From Cymodocea nodosa (lineage: Eukaryota; Streptophyta; Magnoliopsida; Alismatales; Cymodoceaceae), in NCBI GenBank assembly GCA_036874045.1, contig CM072336.1, positions 19,587,001 to 19,651,000 of the forward strand: a DNA stretch of 64,000 nt, written 5' to 3'. Position numbers and translations under genes: made by a program. The notes beneath the pieces were generated by a model that was given only the letters and a program-made list of their open reading frames with translations, was not told where the DNA came from and did not search any database. Of this stretch, positions 62,643-64,000 are shown piece after piece. Every line of letters begins with the position of its first letter. The stretch's first letter is position 1.

Positions 62643-62965
62643 GGGATCTTCCTCTGGATTTCTGCGTACATGGGGTGGAAACCGAGGTGATCCTCTGGGG
62701 CTATGCTAGTGAGGCGAATTTACACTAATGTAGGCAAAAGAAGGTACCTAAGGTCTTCTTTCTAGATTTCCGTGCACATGGGATAGAAACTAGGGAGAAC
62801 GCTTGAGATGGCACCAGCCAGGTTGAATCTGCATTGACGTAGATGAAACAAAGCATTCGGGGTATTCCTTTTAAATTTTCTACGCACGTGAGGTGGAGTG
62901 GGGAGAGCACTTGAGATAATGCTGGATAGGCCAAAAGTGGTAAAGAATGAAGAAAAATTGGCAAC
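62643..62965. repeat. Tandem array, three units of about 108 bp
   Basis: Units start at 62643, 62752 and 62860/62861 with GG(A)TCTTC..., each going through a TTTC(T/C)G(C)GCACATGGG(A/G)T-like centre and a GAG(A/C)TT(G)AGAT-like end, with heavy substitution. Confidence 0.65.
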
Positions 62966-63130
62966 CAAGCAAACAAAATAAAAAGGTGCAAAACTGACTA
63001 AAATGGCTTAGAAGGACCTATGCGAGTGTCCAATGCAAGTAAAACATCAAATATGCTAGGGGTGGTTGAGTTAAGTGTTCAGTTGACGGTCAAATTGGAA
63101 AATAGCGTGGTCATACTAGACGATGAAAGC

Positions 63131-63350
63131 GATTAGATTGAAGTCACATGGCAAGTGGTTGAACTGAGCGAGGAAATGGTCCAACCAAAACCTTGCCATG
63201 GTTCCATCAGAATGGAAAACGATCTCATCGAGCGACGAAGGTGGTCTGATTGAAGCCCTACCACAAGTGCTCCAACCAAAAGCAAAACATGGTTAGATTG
63301 GGCCCTAAGAGGGTTCCATCAAAAAGGGAAATGGTCTGACCGAGGAGGAG
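63131..63350. repeat. Tandem duplication, about 112-bp unit
   Basis: GATTAGATTGAAG at 63131 and GGTCTGATTGAAG at 63243 begin two similar units, each containing a TCCAACCAAAA word and a GGTTCCATCA word. Confidence 0.6.
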
Positions 63351-63753
63351 AGGAGGGTGACGTAAAAGACGGCCAAGTTGGACCTAAGACTAGCTACGTG
63401 GAGTTGGTGGCTAGGGTAAAGGAAAGATGAAAACTGTCGTTGAGGAACCCCTAGGCGGTGGGCCGCAGATTTAGCAGGTCCATTGACTTCTCGACTTGGA
63501 AATCTGGGTTGTTGGAGTCTGGTTCTAGGAACATCCCTCTCCTTCTTGATGTCATGATACAAGCATTGGATGCCAATGCACAGATGGGAGGGGGAGTGAA
63601 GCATGACGTGTGTTCACTATGTCCTGAACTCCCAAATGGATGCACAAAAGGGGCATAGAAAAACTCTATAAGCACCTGAGTGAAAAAAAAAAAGATGCAT
63701 CTGGTAAAGTATTGTTAAAATGGAAGAATAGTAGACTGTTGTCTAGAATGCAA

Positions 63754-63935
63754 CTTGACCTTGAAAGATTTATCAAGGGAGCTCAACACTTGACTTAATC
63801 GCTCAGTTGGGATTGAGGAGAAAGCAACGGCCCCCCAGCGGTCATGGCTTGACCTCAAAGGTTTCATCAAGGAAGCTCAACACTTAACTTTGTTACCTGG
63901 CTGGGACTAAGGAGGGGCCATAAGACCGCAAGGTG
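63754..63935. repeat. Tandem duplication, about 94-bp unit
   Basis: Units at 63754 (CTTGACCTTGAAAGATTTAT) and 63848 (CTTGACCTCAAAGGTTTCAT), both followed by CAAGG(G/A)AGCTCAACACTT and GGGA(T/C)T(G/A)AGGA. Confidence 0.8.
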
Positions 63936-64000
63936 GCGACAAAACAGTGGAAGAAAAAGGAAAACTTGTCGACAAAAGAGTTGGAAAAGAAACTCCCTTA

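Noticed and set aside
1..64000. CRISPR arrays, tRNA or rRNA genes, operons
   Set aside because: None seen; the repeats present are LTRs, MITEs and tandem arrays of a plant nuclear genome.

Overview
The window is nuclear DNA from a flowering plant. The genes have spliced GT-AG introns, one of them (MSH7) belongs to a plant-specific MutS subfamily, and most of the rest is decayed Ty1/copia, L1-type LINE and LTR sequence typical of a medium or large plant genome. The GC-rich first exon of MSH7 beside AT-rich introns would fit a non-grass monocot, but the species cannot be fixed from the sequence. All gene models are my own by-eye splicing.

Two host genes lie head to head. On the minus strand (5104-7617) are the first four coding exons of a DNA mismatch-repair gene of the MSH7 type. 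It has an N-terminal PCNA-binding PIP box, no Tudor domain, and the start of the mismatch-binding domain with its Phe-X-Glu motif. A perfect E2F site and a TATA box precede its start. Its fourth intron holds a copia element (1-4532) and the rest of the gene lies outside the window. On the plus strand (10425 to beyond the window) is a spatacsin (SPG11-like) gene, of which 12 exons and 1648 codons can be followed with no frame break. About 2.8 kb separates the two start codons, including roughly 0.7 kb of almost pure A+T.

The spatacsin gene is stretched over more than 53 kb because introns 3, 8, 9 and 12 (11.0, 12.5, 17.9 and >4 kb) have taken up transposons, while introns 1, 4-7 and 10 remain 73-376 bp. 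Intron 3 holds a LINE remnant, a probable solo LTR with a 20-bp minisatellite, and two convergent copia elements. Intron 8 holds a copia element split by a 2,068-bp solo LTR with a perfect 5-bp target duplication, followed by two LINE copies on the minus strand. Intron 9 holds a full-length minus-strand copia (40629-45532), an unresolved LTR-like stretch, a non-autonomous LTR element (48130-55740) containing a nested full-length copia (48544-53546), and a MITE-like element with 9-bp direct repeats. Intron 11 has a truncated copia 3' end. Intron 12 has minisatellites, copia gag debris and several arrays with units of about 95-112 bp.

No new protein-coding system was found. The items most worth a second look are the MSH7/spatacsin divergent pair and its promoter motifs, the nested insertions with intact target duplications, the non-autonomous LTR element, the MITE, and the unclassified tandem-repeat block at 62.6-63.9 kb.
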